DNA from: a virus
Direction: 5' to 3' (one strand)
DNA length: 20,327 nt
Virus record (IMG/VR): IMGVR_UViG_3300037156_000109
Location: 1 to 20,327 of that record
The translations under genes and the position numbers were made by a program. Positions 13,454 through 20,122 of the stretch are shown in pieces; position 1 is the stretch's first letter, and every line of letters begins with the position of its first letter. The notes under the pieces are model-generated. The model ran no database searches. It saw only the letters and a program-made list of their open reading frames with translations, and was not told the DNA's origin.

Positions 13454-13914
13454 TTCTCTGACTCCTGTGGTTCGGGTTCGATGTAACTGCATTGCTCGCG
13501 TAGGATCTCCAAGCGCTTGAGCCGCTCTTCCGGGGGAACGTATGTCGCCTCGACTGGACCTCCGCCCTCGCCGGTGTGCTCGATAACCGTCGTCTCTTTC
13601 CACTTAGCCTGCGTGGAAAGCCAATACTTGATCATGTTCACGTTGCCCTTGATCGCCAGCTCGTAAGCTTTCTTGGCGACATTGGACAGAGCAATTGATT
13701 TCCCGCGGTCGAGTGCATCTGAAAACGCTGGAGAGGCGGCAGCCCAGCTTCGGATCGATCGATCACTAACTCCGAGCACGGCGCCGATCTGAAGTCTCGT
13801 AAGCCCTAGACCCGACAAGGTTTCGACTTGTTTGAGCTGGGCCTCGGTGAATTTGTTGTCCTCGACCTTTACGGGCTCGATGCTTCCGGTTTTGGCTTCT
13901 GGGATTTCACTCAT
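13450..13914 (-). CDS. terS: Terminase small subunit
   Basis: A 154-residue protein. Residues 24-58 form a helix-turn-helix (LTRLQIGAVLGVSDRSIRSW), which recognises the packaging site. Residues 81-107 contain AYELAIKGNVNMIKYWL, then TQAKWKE, the usual signature by which small terminases of this type are recognised. The C-terminus is acidic. It overlaps the methyltransferase stop by 8 bases. Unusually, eight small genes separate it from the large subunit, although all of them are coupled. Confidence 0.88.
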   Translation of the reverse strand: MSEIPEAKTGSIEPVKVEDNKFTEAQLKQVETLSGLGLTRLQIGAVLGVSDRSIRSWAAASPAFSDALDRGKSIALSNVAKKAYELAIKGNVNMIKYWLSTQAKWKETTVIEHTGEGGGPVEATYVPPEERLKRLEILREQCSYIEPEPQESEK

Positions 13915-15193
13915 CTTGACCTGCCTGGACCAGCGTTGCCTTGAGCCCTGTATAGTTCTCCCAGCGCTTCACGATGACGTCACAGTAGCGCGGTTCGAGC
14001 TCCATGAGCCTGGCCTTGCGATTCTCCTTCTCGCAGGCGATGAGAGTTGACCCGCTGCCTCCGAATAGGTCCAGGACCACGCCTTGAAGACTTGAGGAGA
14101 TCAGAAGCTCGTTCGTGATCAGATCCACGGGTTTTACCGTTGGGTGGTCTTTGCTGAGATCTCGACCGAACTCGAGGCATTTCGAATAGCTGACGTTTGG
14201 CACAGCGTTGTTCCAAGTTGCCGACTTGCGAAACAACAGAAGGTATTCGACGTCCGGACGATGGCTCCCGCCCAGAGGTATGGCGTTGGGTTTTTTCCAA
14301 AATAGGATATTGAAGCTGTAACCGGCCTCTACCGCCCATTGGAGATAATCTGGGACTAGATCCTTGTTGCAGAAAACATAGGCATTCATTTTACCGGCTG
14401 GGAAAACTGCGGATAGATTCTTAAGGAAGGCTACGGGGTCGAAGTCGCAAAGGTGGTTGATCATCTCGCCTTGCCGCTTTGCCGCCTTGCCTATCGGCTG
14501 ATTAGAGCCTCCCTCGACCTGCATTCGATACGGTGGATCAGTGAACACGAGCTCAGGGGTTTCTCCGCGCAAAAGCTTTTGAACCGAATCGAATTTCGTG
14601 GCGTCTCCGCAATGAAGACGATGGGCGCCCATCTGGTAAACATCTCCCAGGCGTGTTTTTGCAATGGCCGTGGCTTCAGGAATGGCGTCTGGATCCCCTA
14701 AATCCTTATCGGCTGGCTCCAAGACGAAATCTTTCAGGCCAAGCATGTCGAGCTTGAAACTCGGGTCGAGGGTCGCTAAGTCCTCGTTCACTCCCTTGAG
14801 GTCGAGATGCGCCCAAAGAGCTATGGCGTTATCAGCGATACCGAAAGAGAGTTCGTGATCATCGTCAATGAACTCTTGAAACGAGACAGGGTATTCGGTC
14901 CAGCCGTTTAACTTCGCCGCTTCAATGCTGCCGTGGCCCGTGGCCATGAATGATGATCTGGTCGAAACGATCACAGGTTTTCTTATGCCGTGAAAGCGCA
15001 GGAGTTCAGCCAGGCGTTCGATTTGATCCTGGGGATGGACGTTCCGATTCGATGGGTTAGGCTTCAGATCTGAGATCTTGACCATCTTATCGTAGGAGCA
15101 GCGGACAAAGTCCTTTGCGGTTTTTTCGATTACTTTCGAATATTTTCGATTCTTAGGTTCCTGCACTTTTGGTGCAGTCTTCTTGGTGCTCAT
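13907..15193 (-). CDS. ParB-like domain fused to a beta-class DNA methyltransferase
   Basis: A 428-residue protein. I chose the ATG at 15191-15193 because TAGGAG stands 9 bases before it. A longer start at 15220 has no site. Residues about 37-150 form a ParB N-domain-like unit (KISDLKPNPSNRN, then RKPVIVS and GHGSIEAAK). Residues about 180-428 are an S-adenosylmethionine DNA methylase with DPPY (219-222), HPTVKP (350-355) and DLFGGSGST (375-383). The order of DPPY before the FxGxG motif marks it as beta class, usually N6-adenine or N4-cytosine. ParB-methylase fusions are common in phages and may protect DNA from host restriction or mark the packaging site. The recognition sequence is unknown. 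Confidence 0.9.
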   Translation of the reverse strand: MSTKKTAPKVQEPKNRKYSKVIEKTAKDFVRCSYDKMVKISDLKPNPSNRNVHPQDQIERLAELLRFHGIRKPVIVSTRSSFMATGHGSIEAAKLNGWTEYPVSFQEFIDDDHELSFGIADNAIALWAHLDLKGVNEDLATLDPSFKLDMLGLKDFVLEPADKDLGDPDAIPEATAIAKTRLGDVYQMGAHRLHCGDATKFDSVQKLLRGETPELVFTDPPYRMQVEGGSNQPIGKAAKRQGEMINHLCDFDPVAFLKNLSAVFPAGKMNAYVFCNKDLVPDYLQWAVEAGYSFNILFWKKPNAIPLGGSHRPDVEYLLLFRKSATWNNAVPNVSYSKCLEFGRDLSKDHPTVKPVDLITNELLISSSLQGVVLDLFGGSGSTLIACEKENRKARLMELEPRYCDVIVKRWENYTGLKATLVQAGQDE

Positions 15194-15226
15194 TCCATGC
15201 GCTCCTAGGTCCTGCGTCATGCGGAC

Positions 15227-15270
15227 CTGTAATATGTTTCAGTTAACGCGGTCAGTCTGTAATAGGTTTC
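15227..15270. repeat. Near-identical 14-base direct repeat before the methylase
   Basis: CTGTAATATGTTTC at 15227-15240 and CTGTAATAGGTTTC at 15257-15270 differ at one base and lie 30 bases apart, about three helical turns. They flank the upstream gene's stop codon and precede the methyltransferase start. They could be a tandem protein-binding site for autoregulation, or chance. Confidence 0.4.
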
Positions 15271-15515
15271 GTCGGAGGCGGAAAGACTTCCAAGCGATAC
15301 GCAAAGAAAATGTCCAGCGGTCCGAGCTCAATGCCTAGCGAGAAAACGTCGATATTCAAAGAGCCCATCGACCAGTTCTTCGAATGACCCATAATTCTCA
15401 AGCTGAATTCAAAGTTCCATTTTTCAACTGGCCAGCGGTTAAAAATCCAGCTCTTCTTGATCAGGTGGCTGTCCGAGTAAAAGACCTCGTCGAAATGTCC
15501 GCGATCTAAGCTCAT
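15252..15515 (-). CDS. Small hypothetical protein
   Basis: An 87-residue protein. I chose the ATG at 15513-15515, which overlaps the stop of the small membrane protein upstream (ATGA). The frame continues further upstream only as a shadow. The sequence is rich in aromatics (FDEVFYSDSHLIKKSWIFNR, then NFEFSLRI) and alternates strands (FSLGIELGPLDIFFAYRLE), so it is probably beta-rich. No family recognised. Confidence 0.62.
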   Translation of the reverse strand: MSLDRGHFDEVFYSDSHLIKKSWIFNRWPVEKWNFEFSLRIMGHSKNWSMGSLNIDVFSLGIELGPLDIFFAYRLEVFPPPTKPITD

Positions 15516-15667
15516 GCGATCAGCTTCTTTTTGAGTTCTGTTATGGCGTTGAGGCGAAGGTTTGCACCGACTGAAGCTATAACGCCAAAAACCCACATGG
15601 GCCACGGAACTGCTATATCGAAACAGAAGTGAATAACGAGAAGGATGTCGAGTAGATCAAGCGTCAT
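15512..15667 (-). CDS. Tiny membrane protein (51 aa)
   Basis: A 51-residue frame with an AAGGAAAT-type ribosome site before the ATG at 15665-15667. It ends in an ATGA overlap with the next gene. Two hydrophobic stretches (LLDILLVIHFCFDIAV and WVFGVIASVGANLRL) suggest one or two membrane spans, followed by the basic tail ELKKKLIA. The coupled start/stop and good site support it despite its length. The function is unknown. Confidence 0.62.
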   Translation of the reverse strand: MTLDLLDILLVIHFCFDIAVPWPMWVFGVIASVGANLRLNAITELKKKLIA

Positions 15668-15689
15668 TTGATTTCCTTTCCTTAGATTT

Positions 15690-15971
15690 TCAATCGTTCG
15701 CAGCTCGCGGGCCGCATTCGCAATACTTGCTCTTCGTAGCCCCGCACCAAGTGCAGTAGGGACTCGGGTCCACTTCTTCTCCGCGGTTCGGGTTCATGTG
15801 CACCCACGTCAGCGCTACGCTTCGCGGAGCCTTGATGCTCAGCTTGACCCGCTGTCCTCTCACGCTCTCGATGAACACCTCAACGGTGCCCCCTTGCGGG
15901 TGATCGAATTGCACGCCATCGCCTTCCAGCATTCGGTGGACCATCTTCGTCGATTTCTCAGGTTGGTTCAT
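15690..15971 (-). CDS. Divergent CsrA-like protein with Cys-rich C-terminus
   Basis: A 93-residue protein. Residues 29-57 (TVEVFIESVRGQRVKLSIKAP, then RSVAL) align by eye with the CsrA core (V-x-V-x3-V-x-G-x2-V-R/K-I/L-x-V/I-x-AP-K/R-x-V). CsrA is a small dimeric RNA-binding translation regulator. The arginine of the CsrA HREE segment is replaced by Trp here, so normal GGA binding may be lost. Residues 73-86 (CTWCGATKSKYCEC) form a likely zinc knuckle not found in CsrA. It overlaps the resolvase stop as ATGA. The fold assignment is an inference from pattern. It could be another small beta-barrel. Confidence 0.5.
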   Translation of the reverse strand: MNQPEKSTKMVHRMLEGDGVQFDHPQGGTVEVFIESVRGQRVKLSIKAPRSVALTWVHMNPNRGEEVDPSPYCTWCGATKSKYCECGPRAAND

Positions 15972-16618
15972 TCTGCCGCCTTTTTGGTCCAGGACGCAAG
16001 CGCCTCGTCTCTGGTTCTGATTCTGTTAAAAGTGATACGAAACGTGACACAGCGATCTCCGCCATCGGTGAGGATGACCTTCTCGGTGGGGCCGGTGGTG
16101 AAATAATGATCAGGGACTTGGAGAATTCGGGAGAGAGCGTCATGGGCCGCCTTGATTCGGTTGGAGCCATCCCAGACCTTCAGCATAGCGCGAGCTCCTT
16201 TCTTTGCGGGCTTTGTCCAAATTGTCGTTTTGTCTGGCCCCGTGGGCGGCACGCAGAGGAGCATATCGAGCTGCATCGAATGGTGCTGGTCATGAACGGC
16301 GGTTTGGCTCATGGCCTTGGCCTTGGCCAGAAGAAGTGTTCTAGACTTAGCCCACCAAAAGACGTCGGATTCAAATTGCTTGTATTCGTCCGACTTCCGC
16401 CGGCCACCCCATCGAGTGTTAAAAAACATATTGTTGCTCTGAGGCGGGAATGGGAAGTCGTCGAGGACGATCTGAATAGATGTGGGTCTCATCGGTGGAA
16501 ATAACGGGCGGATGCCTGCCGTGATAGCGGCCAACGGGTCTGGGGGCTTCGGCTTCTTGGCCTTCGCTTTTTTCAAACTGATTTGATGAGTGTTTTCAGA
16601 CATCGGGAAAGGGGTCAT
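15968..16618 (-). CDS. RusA-family Holliday junction resolvase, altered active site
   Basis: A 216-residue protein. Residues 55-83 (FPFPPQSNNMFF, then SDEYKQF) match the RusA N-terminal signature, PWPPSNN followed by the YR region. Residues 150-171 (WDGSNRIKAAHDALSRILQ, then VPDHYF) align with the RusA core D-x-D-N-x-x-K-A-x-x-D-AL and the DD pair. Asp150, Asn153, Lys156, Asp160 and Asp170 are kept, but the positions of RusA Asp72 and Asp91 hold Ser152 and His171. The long N-terminus (residues 1-45) is extra. RusA resolves DNA branches during phage replication and packaging. ATGA overlaps are seen at both ends, and GTGCC-type text precedes the start. Confidence 0.78.
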   Translation of the reverse strand: MTPFPMSENTHQISLKKAKAKKPKPPDPLAAITAGIRPLFPPMRPTSIQIVLDDFPFPPQSNNMFFNTRWGGRRKSDEYKQFESDVFWWAKSRTLLLAKAKAMSQTAVHDQHHSMQLDMLLCVPPTGPDKTTIWTKPAKKGARAMLKVWDGSNRIKAAHDALSRILQVPDHYFTTGPTEKVILTDGGDRCVTFRITFNRIRTRDEALASWTKKAAE

Positions 16619-16875
16619 CCAACGGCACCTTTAAACAGCGGAATCTCGTCGATCAGCATTCCCATGATATCGTAGCCCATCATATCGTTGTGCAATTGCT
16701 CGAGCTCCAATTCGATAGACTCTTCTGATCCATCAGGGGGTCCAGCGCCGAACTTCCGACGAAGAATCCACATCCGGCGGATTTTCCAAAGCATCTCTTC
16801 TTTGCGTTCTCGTAATTCTCGCTTCTCTTCGTACATTTTCGCAGTCTCAGCCAAGGACGTCTTAGAGTTTGCCAT
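16615..16875 (-). CDS. Small coiled-coil protein
   Basis: An 86-residue protein. The first 40 residues are a highly charged helix (MANSKTSLAETAKMYEEKRE and RKEEMLWKIRRMWILRRKFG), followed by an acidic helix with SIELELEQLHNDMMGYDIMG. Two helices separated by a GAGPPDGSEE linker suggest a hairpin. It overlaps the upstream gene by 14 bases and the resolvase as ATGA. No family recognised. Confidence 0.68.
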   Translation of the reverse strand: MANSKTSLAETAKMYEEKRELRERKEEMLWKIRRMWILRRKFGAGPPDGSEESIELELEQLHNDMMGYDIMGMLIDEIPLFKGAVG

Positions 16876-17275
16876 CGCTGGGGATCATCCTTTCGTCTGT
16901 GACTCGGTTTTTCGATCCGGGCCGGTATTCAACACTAAAAGGCTTCTTGGAATCGATCAGCTGATCGTTCAGAGATTTCATGATCGAGTTCACGCGGTGG
17001 AAATCATCTCTCGACTGTCGAAAGCGGAGCTCGAGATCGTCGTTCTCTCTCTTAAGTCGAGCGCTTTGTTCCGAAATCGTGTCGTGAGCTTTTTTCAGCT
17101 TCAACAGCCGATCGTTCGTCGCTATAAGATACTGATCGGTAGTTCGATGCGAAAGCGTCAGGTAAGCGCAATGCTTCACGAGCTCCCGGTGCCGGCGCTT
17201 CCACGCTCGTGCTCGTCGGTAAAAGAGAAACGTCAAAGCGAAATCGAATATTAGTGCAGCTAATAAAATGTTCAA
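16862..17275 (-). CDS. N-terminal membrane anchor with coiled coil
   Basis: A 137-residue protein. I choose the TTG at 17273-17275, which overlaps the upstream stop as TTGA, with GGAGG 4 bases before it. Longer versions are shadows of the upstream gene. Residues 2-19 (NILLAALIFDFALTFLFY) are a membrane span, followed by a basic stop-transfer (RRARAWKRRHREL) and about 75 residues of heptad-like helix (KLKKAHDTISEQSARLKREN). This layout recalls inner-membrane spanins of phage lysis, but it lies in a DNA-metabolism cluster without other lysis genes. I make no functional call. Confidence 0.7.
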   Translation of the reverse strand: MNILLAALIFDFALTFLFYRRARAWKRRHRELVKHCAYLTLSHRTTDQYLIATNDRLLKLKKAHDTISEQSARLKRENDDLELRFRQSRDDFHRVNSIMKSLNDQLIDSKKPFSVEYRPGSKNRVTDERMIPSDGKL

Positions 17276-17496
17276 AAGACCTCCTGATAGGTTGCAATGT
17301 AAAATTGCTTCAGCTTCTCGACTTTGAGCAAGTGAAAATGACGAACCTTCACTTCGGGCGCTGGACTCTCGGGAACCAGGGAATATTTCACGGGGATACT
17401 CTCGAGGCGGTGCTTCTGCGGAATCAGCTGCTCGGCAACCGTCGCACCCCAAGTATTGAGCAGGATGATTTTGAGTTCCGGGTCTTTGCCAGCCAT
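17272..17496 (-). CDS. Small hypothetical protein
   Basis: A 74-residue protein. The ATG at 17494-17496 follows GAGGAG, 9 bases upstream, and begins 2 bases after the previous stop. The longer frame is a shadow of the upstream gene. Text alternates beta (ELKIILLNTWGATVAE) with PVKYSLVPESPAPEVKVRHF and ends in a helix (LLKVEKLKQFYIATYQE). It couples to the next gene by a TTGA overlap. No family recognised. Confidence 0.68.
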   Translation of the reverse strand: MAGKDPELKIILLNTWGATVAEQLIPQKHRLESIPVKYSLVPESPAPEVKVRHFHLLKVEKLKQFYIATYQEVF

Positions 17497-17498
17497 GC

Positions 17499-18008
17499 TC
17501 AGGGCTCCTCTAAAATGTCTACGAGGAGAGCGAACATCTCCGAGCTGGCTTCGAAGCGGCCTTCTTGCCGGCATTCCTCGGCACGATCTCGGAGGCGTTT
17601 CAACGTCGGGTCCACGGTGTCTTCGGACTCTTCGTTGTGAACAGTCTCGTCGTCGCCAACGGCGTCAGCCGTGATCCGAATGTTGAGCATGGCTCTTTGA
17701 AATTCGCACTTCCAATTGCGTCCGTGCTTCTCGCGAAGCTCGGCAATGATCTCGCAAACCGACTTGCGCATGTAGCGGCGCTTGCCGTGCTTTTCGGACG
17801 GGATTTCATTGTCCTTGATCATGTTCCAGACGAAGGCTTCAGAGACGCCGATAATGGGCGCGGCCTCGGGGATTGAAATCAGCTCGAGATCGTCGTCGAA
17901 GAGACCATGCTCGACGGCAAGCTCTTTGGCGTTCTCAATTTCGTCGGTGGCTTTCACGGAGCGGAGCGGGGGAGTTGGGGATAAACCTGCGGATAAGTTT
18001 GGCAACAT
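17499..18008 (-). CDS. Excisionase/MerR-type helix-turn-helix protein
   Basis: A 169-residue protein. Residues 45-90 (ISIPEAAPIIGVSEAFVWN, then IPSEKHGKRRYMRKSVCEI) match the winged HTH_17/excisionase pattern: an 'x-EAA-x-x-x-GVS-x-x-x-V' helix-turn-helix, then a basic wing. The C-terminus (about 120-169) is acidic and helical. A strong GAGGAGG site 6 bases before the ATG supports the start. It follows the repeat-rich leader at 18009-18267, which may contain its own operators. It could be a transcription regulator, or an excisionase if the phage is temperate. No integrase is in view. Confidence 0.72.
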   Translation of the reverse strand: MLPNLSAGLSPTPPLRSVKATDEIENAKELAVEHGLFDDDLELISIPEAAPIIGVSEAFVWNMIKDNEIPSEKHGKRRYMRKSVCEIIAELREKHGRNWKCEFQRAMLNIRITADAVGDDETVHNEESEDTVDPTLKRLRDRAEECRQEGRFEASSEMFALLVDILEEP

Positions 18009-18267
18009 TGGGTCCTCCTCGAGTTGCGGGTTTCTATTTAGAAATCAGATCGGTCAGGCGTCGGCCTCTAGAGACTTGCGCCGTAGGATTTATTAACGTC
18101 TCATTCCCGACCGAACTGAAGCTTGAATCTTATTAAATGGGCCGGGGAGAGTCTAGCACCGCGAAGCACCATTTGCCTCCCCCCGGCTTGCAAACCCGAC
18201 CGACGTTTTCTGCCATGCCGGCTCGAACGGTTTGCAGGGCACCTAACGTCGGCGGATTTATCTATGG
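18009..18267. other. Untranslated leader with interleaved inverted repeats
   Basis: This 259-base gap between the coiled-coil gene and the HTH gene holds no supported frame. It contains TGCAAACC (18189-18196) with GGTTTGCA (18229-18236), and CCGACGTT (18200-18207) with AACGTCGG (18245-18252). The pairs cross each other, so they cannot both form as simple hairpins. CCCGACCGA (18106-18114 and 18195-18203) and TAACGTC (18094-18100 and 18244-18250) are direct repeats. TTTCTATTTAGAAA (18031-18044) is a small hairpin close to the HTH gene. Confidence 0.65.
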
Positions 18268-18918
18268 TCAGTGTTTAGAACCAATGGCGTCAACAGAGGA
18301 ACGCTTCGTTTTGCGCGACGACTCCATTTTGTGGACGCTGGCGATATTCTCGCGCTCTTCGGCCGGGGTCTCGCTGGCGAGCTTCGACTCGGTGGTGTCG
18401 ATTACCTTCGCGCCAGGAGTCGCTCCCGGCATCATCATCGCAGCGCCGTTCATGTCTCTCTTTGCGGCGGTCTCTTCGATGAGCTTGCGGGTGTCTTTCA
18501 CGGACTTAACTTTTTTGCCAGAAGCCCGGGCCTGTTGCTCCTCGAGATCCTGTTGATTGTCGTCGGCATTCATCTCGCGATGATCGACGAGGTTGCCCTC
18601 GTAGTAATACTCGACGCGCTGTTGGTCGTAGTTCTTCACCATGACCACTTCGACCTGGCGCTCTTCTTTGCCCTCACGGATGGCGAGAAGGTTGATGTCG
18701 CGTTTGTTCTCGAGATCGTCGAGCTTCGCCTTCCAGTCTTTTTTGATCTGGTTGAAGCGGTCGCTCTCCTGGTCAAACGATGCGGCGAAATTCGCAGCCG
18801 CTTGCCCGCGCTCGGCGAGCTCGGTGGCCGAGAGACGAATCGGCACGCGCTTCATCATCTTGATCCCGGCGGGGTTTTTGAGGGTCTTCTTCAGGGTCGG
18901 TTTTTTGGCCTTCGCCAT
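18268..18918 (-). CDS. Conserved phage coiled-coil protein
   Basis: A 216-residue protein. The ATG at 18916-18918 follows AAGGAGA; an upstream ATG lacks a site. Residues about 20-110 form a charged helix pair (VPIRLSATELAERGQ, later LDDLENKRDINLL) leading to a beta segment (EERQVEVVMVKN, then YYYEGNLVDHREMNADD). This matches a family seen widely in early regions of siphophages: helices, then a conserved 'tGxvv.eR.Mt..e' strand. The role is unknown. The C-terminal 70 residues are low-complexity. It precedes the repeat-rich leader. Confidence 0.7.
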   Translation of the reverse strand: MAKAKKPTLKKTLKNPAGIKMMKRVPIRLSATELAERGQAAANFAASFDQESDRFNQIKKDWKAKLDDLENKRDINLLAIREGKEERQVEVVMVKNYDQQRVEYYYEGNLVDHREMNADDNQQDLEEQQARASGKKVKSVKDTRKLIEETAAKRDMNGAAMMMPGATPGAKVIDTTESKLASETPAEERENIASVHKMESSRKTKRSSVDAIGSKH

Positions 18919-18993
18919 GAGTTTTTCTCCTTGCAATGAGTGGTTAGAACGGGACCGATCTTTGTCGGACAATGCCGACTTGTCTAGACCTTT

Positions 18994-19098
18994 TTACCTA
19001 TAGGCGTCGGATTCTTCCTTGGTTTCTGCAAGCCAGCGCGAGGCGACCGTGCAGAAAATTATGAGCACGAATGCGAGCGCCAGAAGGGGCAGCCTCAC
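18994..19098 (-). CDS. Very small single-span membrane protein (34 aa)
   Basis: A 34-codon frame starting with GTG, which overlaps the preceding stop as GTGA. Residues 2-19 (RLPLLALAFVLIIFCTVA) form a clear transmembrane segment, followed by the charged tail SRWLAETKEESDAYR. Coupling by overlap, as elsewhere in this genome, is the main support. A distinct ribosome site is lacking. The function is unknown. Confidence 0.42.
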   Translation of the reverse strand: MRLPLLALAFVLIIFCTVASRWLAETKEESDAYR

Positions 19099-19568
19099 CC
19101 CGAAGAACCGGGGAGGAGCTGTGGCATCTTCGCGGAAGTATAAGCCTGGTGGATTTGCGGCTTTGCCCATTGGCCCACGGTCGAGCCATCCGGCAAAATG
19201 ATGTGGGAAAGAAACTCTGTTTCAAAATCGGTGATCCCGCTCTCGGAGGCTTCGAGCTTTGCCTTGATGACGAGAACCAGGGCGCGCCAACGCTGCCGGA
19301 GGGCCTGGTTGAATTTCTCTTCGATAGCGCCGGCGGTGCGCTTGCGATCCCAACCACCCGAGCGGTAGGTCGTGATTTCTTTGTCCGTCTTGTCGGGCAT
19401 CGGAATATTGAACCGCACCATTCGGTCGTGCATCGAGAAGCCAATGACGACACGGTTTTTCTCCGTGCCATAGATGAATTGGCTCGCGCCGTATTTCTCG
19501 AGGGTCTTCTCGAGCTCAGCGCGAGAGCGGTCGACCGGGACTTCAGTGTTAGCGGCGAACTTGGACAT
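19095..19568 (-). CDS. Conserved phage protein of unknown function
   Basis: A 157-residue protein. The pattern FAANTEVPVDRSRAELEKTL, then YGASQFIYG, a central beta region (VVIGFSMHDRMVRFNIPMP) and a C-terminal WRALVLVIKAKLEASESG with LPDGSTVGQWA is that of a frequent small protein of phage early modules. Family members have no known biochemical role. It overlaps the upstream gene by 20 bases and couples to the small membrane frame by GTGA. Confidence 0.78.
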   Translation of the reverse strand: MSKFAANTEVPVDRSRAELEKTLEKYGASQFIYGTEKNRVVIGFSMHDRMVRFNIPMPDKTDKEITTYRSGGWDRKRTAGAIEEKFNQALRQRWRALVLVIKAKLEASESGITDFETEFLSHIILPDGSTVGQWAKPQIHQAYTSAKMPQLLPGSSG

Positions 19569-19935
19569 CTTTCTTTTTTCCTTTTTTGATCGGCACCGGG
19601 GCTTTGCCTTCCGCCGGCGCTTCGACCTGGTCTTCGGGTCGTTTCTCGATGCCGAGAATTGCGGCTTCTTGGTCGCTGAATGAACCCGACTCAGCCATTT
19701 TTGTTTTGGTCAGCGCCCATATTTTTTCGACGGCTGCGTATTGGCTGGGGTAGACGCCTTTGTGGAAATTGTTAAACGAGTGGATCGTCATGATCACCGC
19801 CACCTTCCCGTAGCCCTTCTCCTTCGCCTTGTAGGCCAGGAAGTCTTGCAGCTCCGTCATCAACTCCTTCGACTGGTGAACCGTCCGGTCGATCGCTTCG
19901 ATGACCTTCTTCTCGTCTCTGTGGATTCCGCTCAC
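19549..19935 (-). CDS. Hypothetical protein with Lys-rich tail
   Basis: A 128-residue protein. I choose the GTG at 19933-19935 because GGAGG stands 7 bases before it. An alternative start at 19971 would be GTG too, but lacks a site. Residues 1-60 are helical (EKKVIEAIDRTVHQSKELMT and so on), followed by VAVIMTIHSFNNFHKGVYP and KKGKKKDVQVRR at the end. Residues 9-60 could be DNA-binding, but no motif is firm. It overlaps the preceding frame by about 164 bases (see findings). Confidence 0.66.
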   Translation of the reverse strand: MSGIHRDEKKVIEAIDRTVHQSKELMTELQDFLAYKAKEKGYGKVAVIMTIHSFNNFHKGVYPSQYAAVEKIWALTKTKMAESGSFSDQEAAILGIEKRPEDQVEAPAEGKAPVPIKKGKKKDVQVRR

Positions 19936-20122
19936 TTTGTGCCTCCATGGCTTCGTTGTAGAGATCTTCACTGATCTCAGAATAAAAAATCGGAAACTTC
20001 AAAACATTCCCGAAGTCGCGCTGGGCGTCATTAACTTGAGATATGGGGTGGATGGACGAAAATTCATGCCACCGATTTCCTATCGCTTTGCTTTGCCAGA
20101 CGACGTAATAGAATCGGCTCAC
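19772..20122 (-). CDS. Small hypothetical protein, C-terminal half uncertain
   Basis: A frame of 116 residues starting at the GTG 20120-20122, overlapping the previous stop as GTGA, with GGAG 6 bases before. Residues 1-63 look real (MSRFYYVVWQSKAIGNRW, then FPIFYSEISEDLYNEAMEAQ). From about residue 64 the text becomes charged, low-complexity and Gly-rich (GEGEGLREGGGDHDD), which looks like a shadow of the downstream gene. A sequencing or natural frameshift, or a simple long overlap, would explain this. The stop coordinate is therefore doubtful. Confidence 0.5.
   Translation of the reverse strand: MSRFYYVVWQSKAIGNRWHEFSSIHPISQVNDAQRDFGNVLKFPIFYSEISEDLYNEAMEAQSERNPQRREEGHRSDRPDGSPVEGVDDGAARLPGLQGEGEGLREGGGDHDDPLV

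Noticed and set aside
16862-17275. Inner-membrane spanin (Rz-like) call for the anchored coiled-coil protein
   Set aside because: The topology fits, but there is no endolysin, holin or outer-membrane lipoprotein partner nearby, so the call would rest on shape alone.
18998-19471. A 157-codon frame overlapping the conserved protein at 19095-19568
   Set aside because: It is Ser/Arg/Pro-rich, as expected of a shadow frame. The overlapping frame matches a known phage protein pattern, and the short membrane frame explains the remaining bases.
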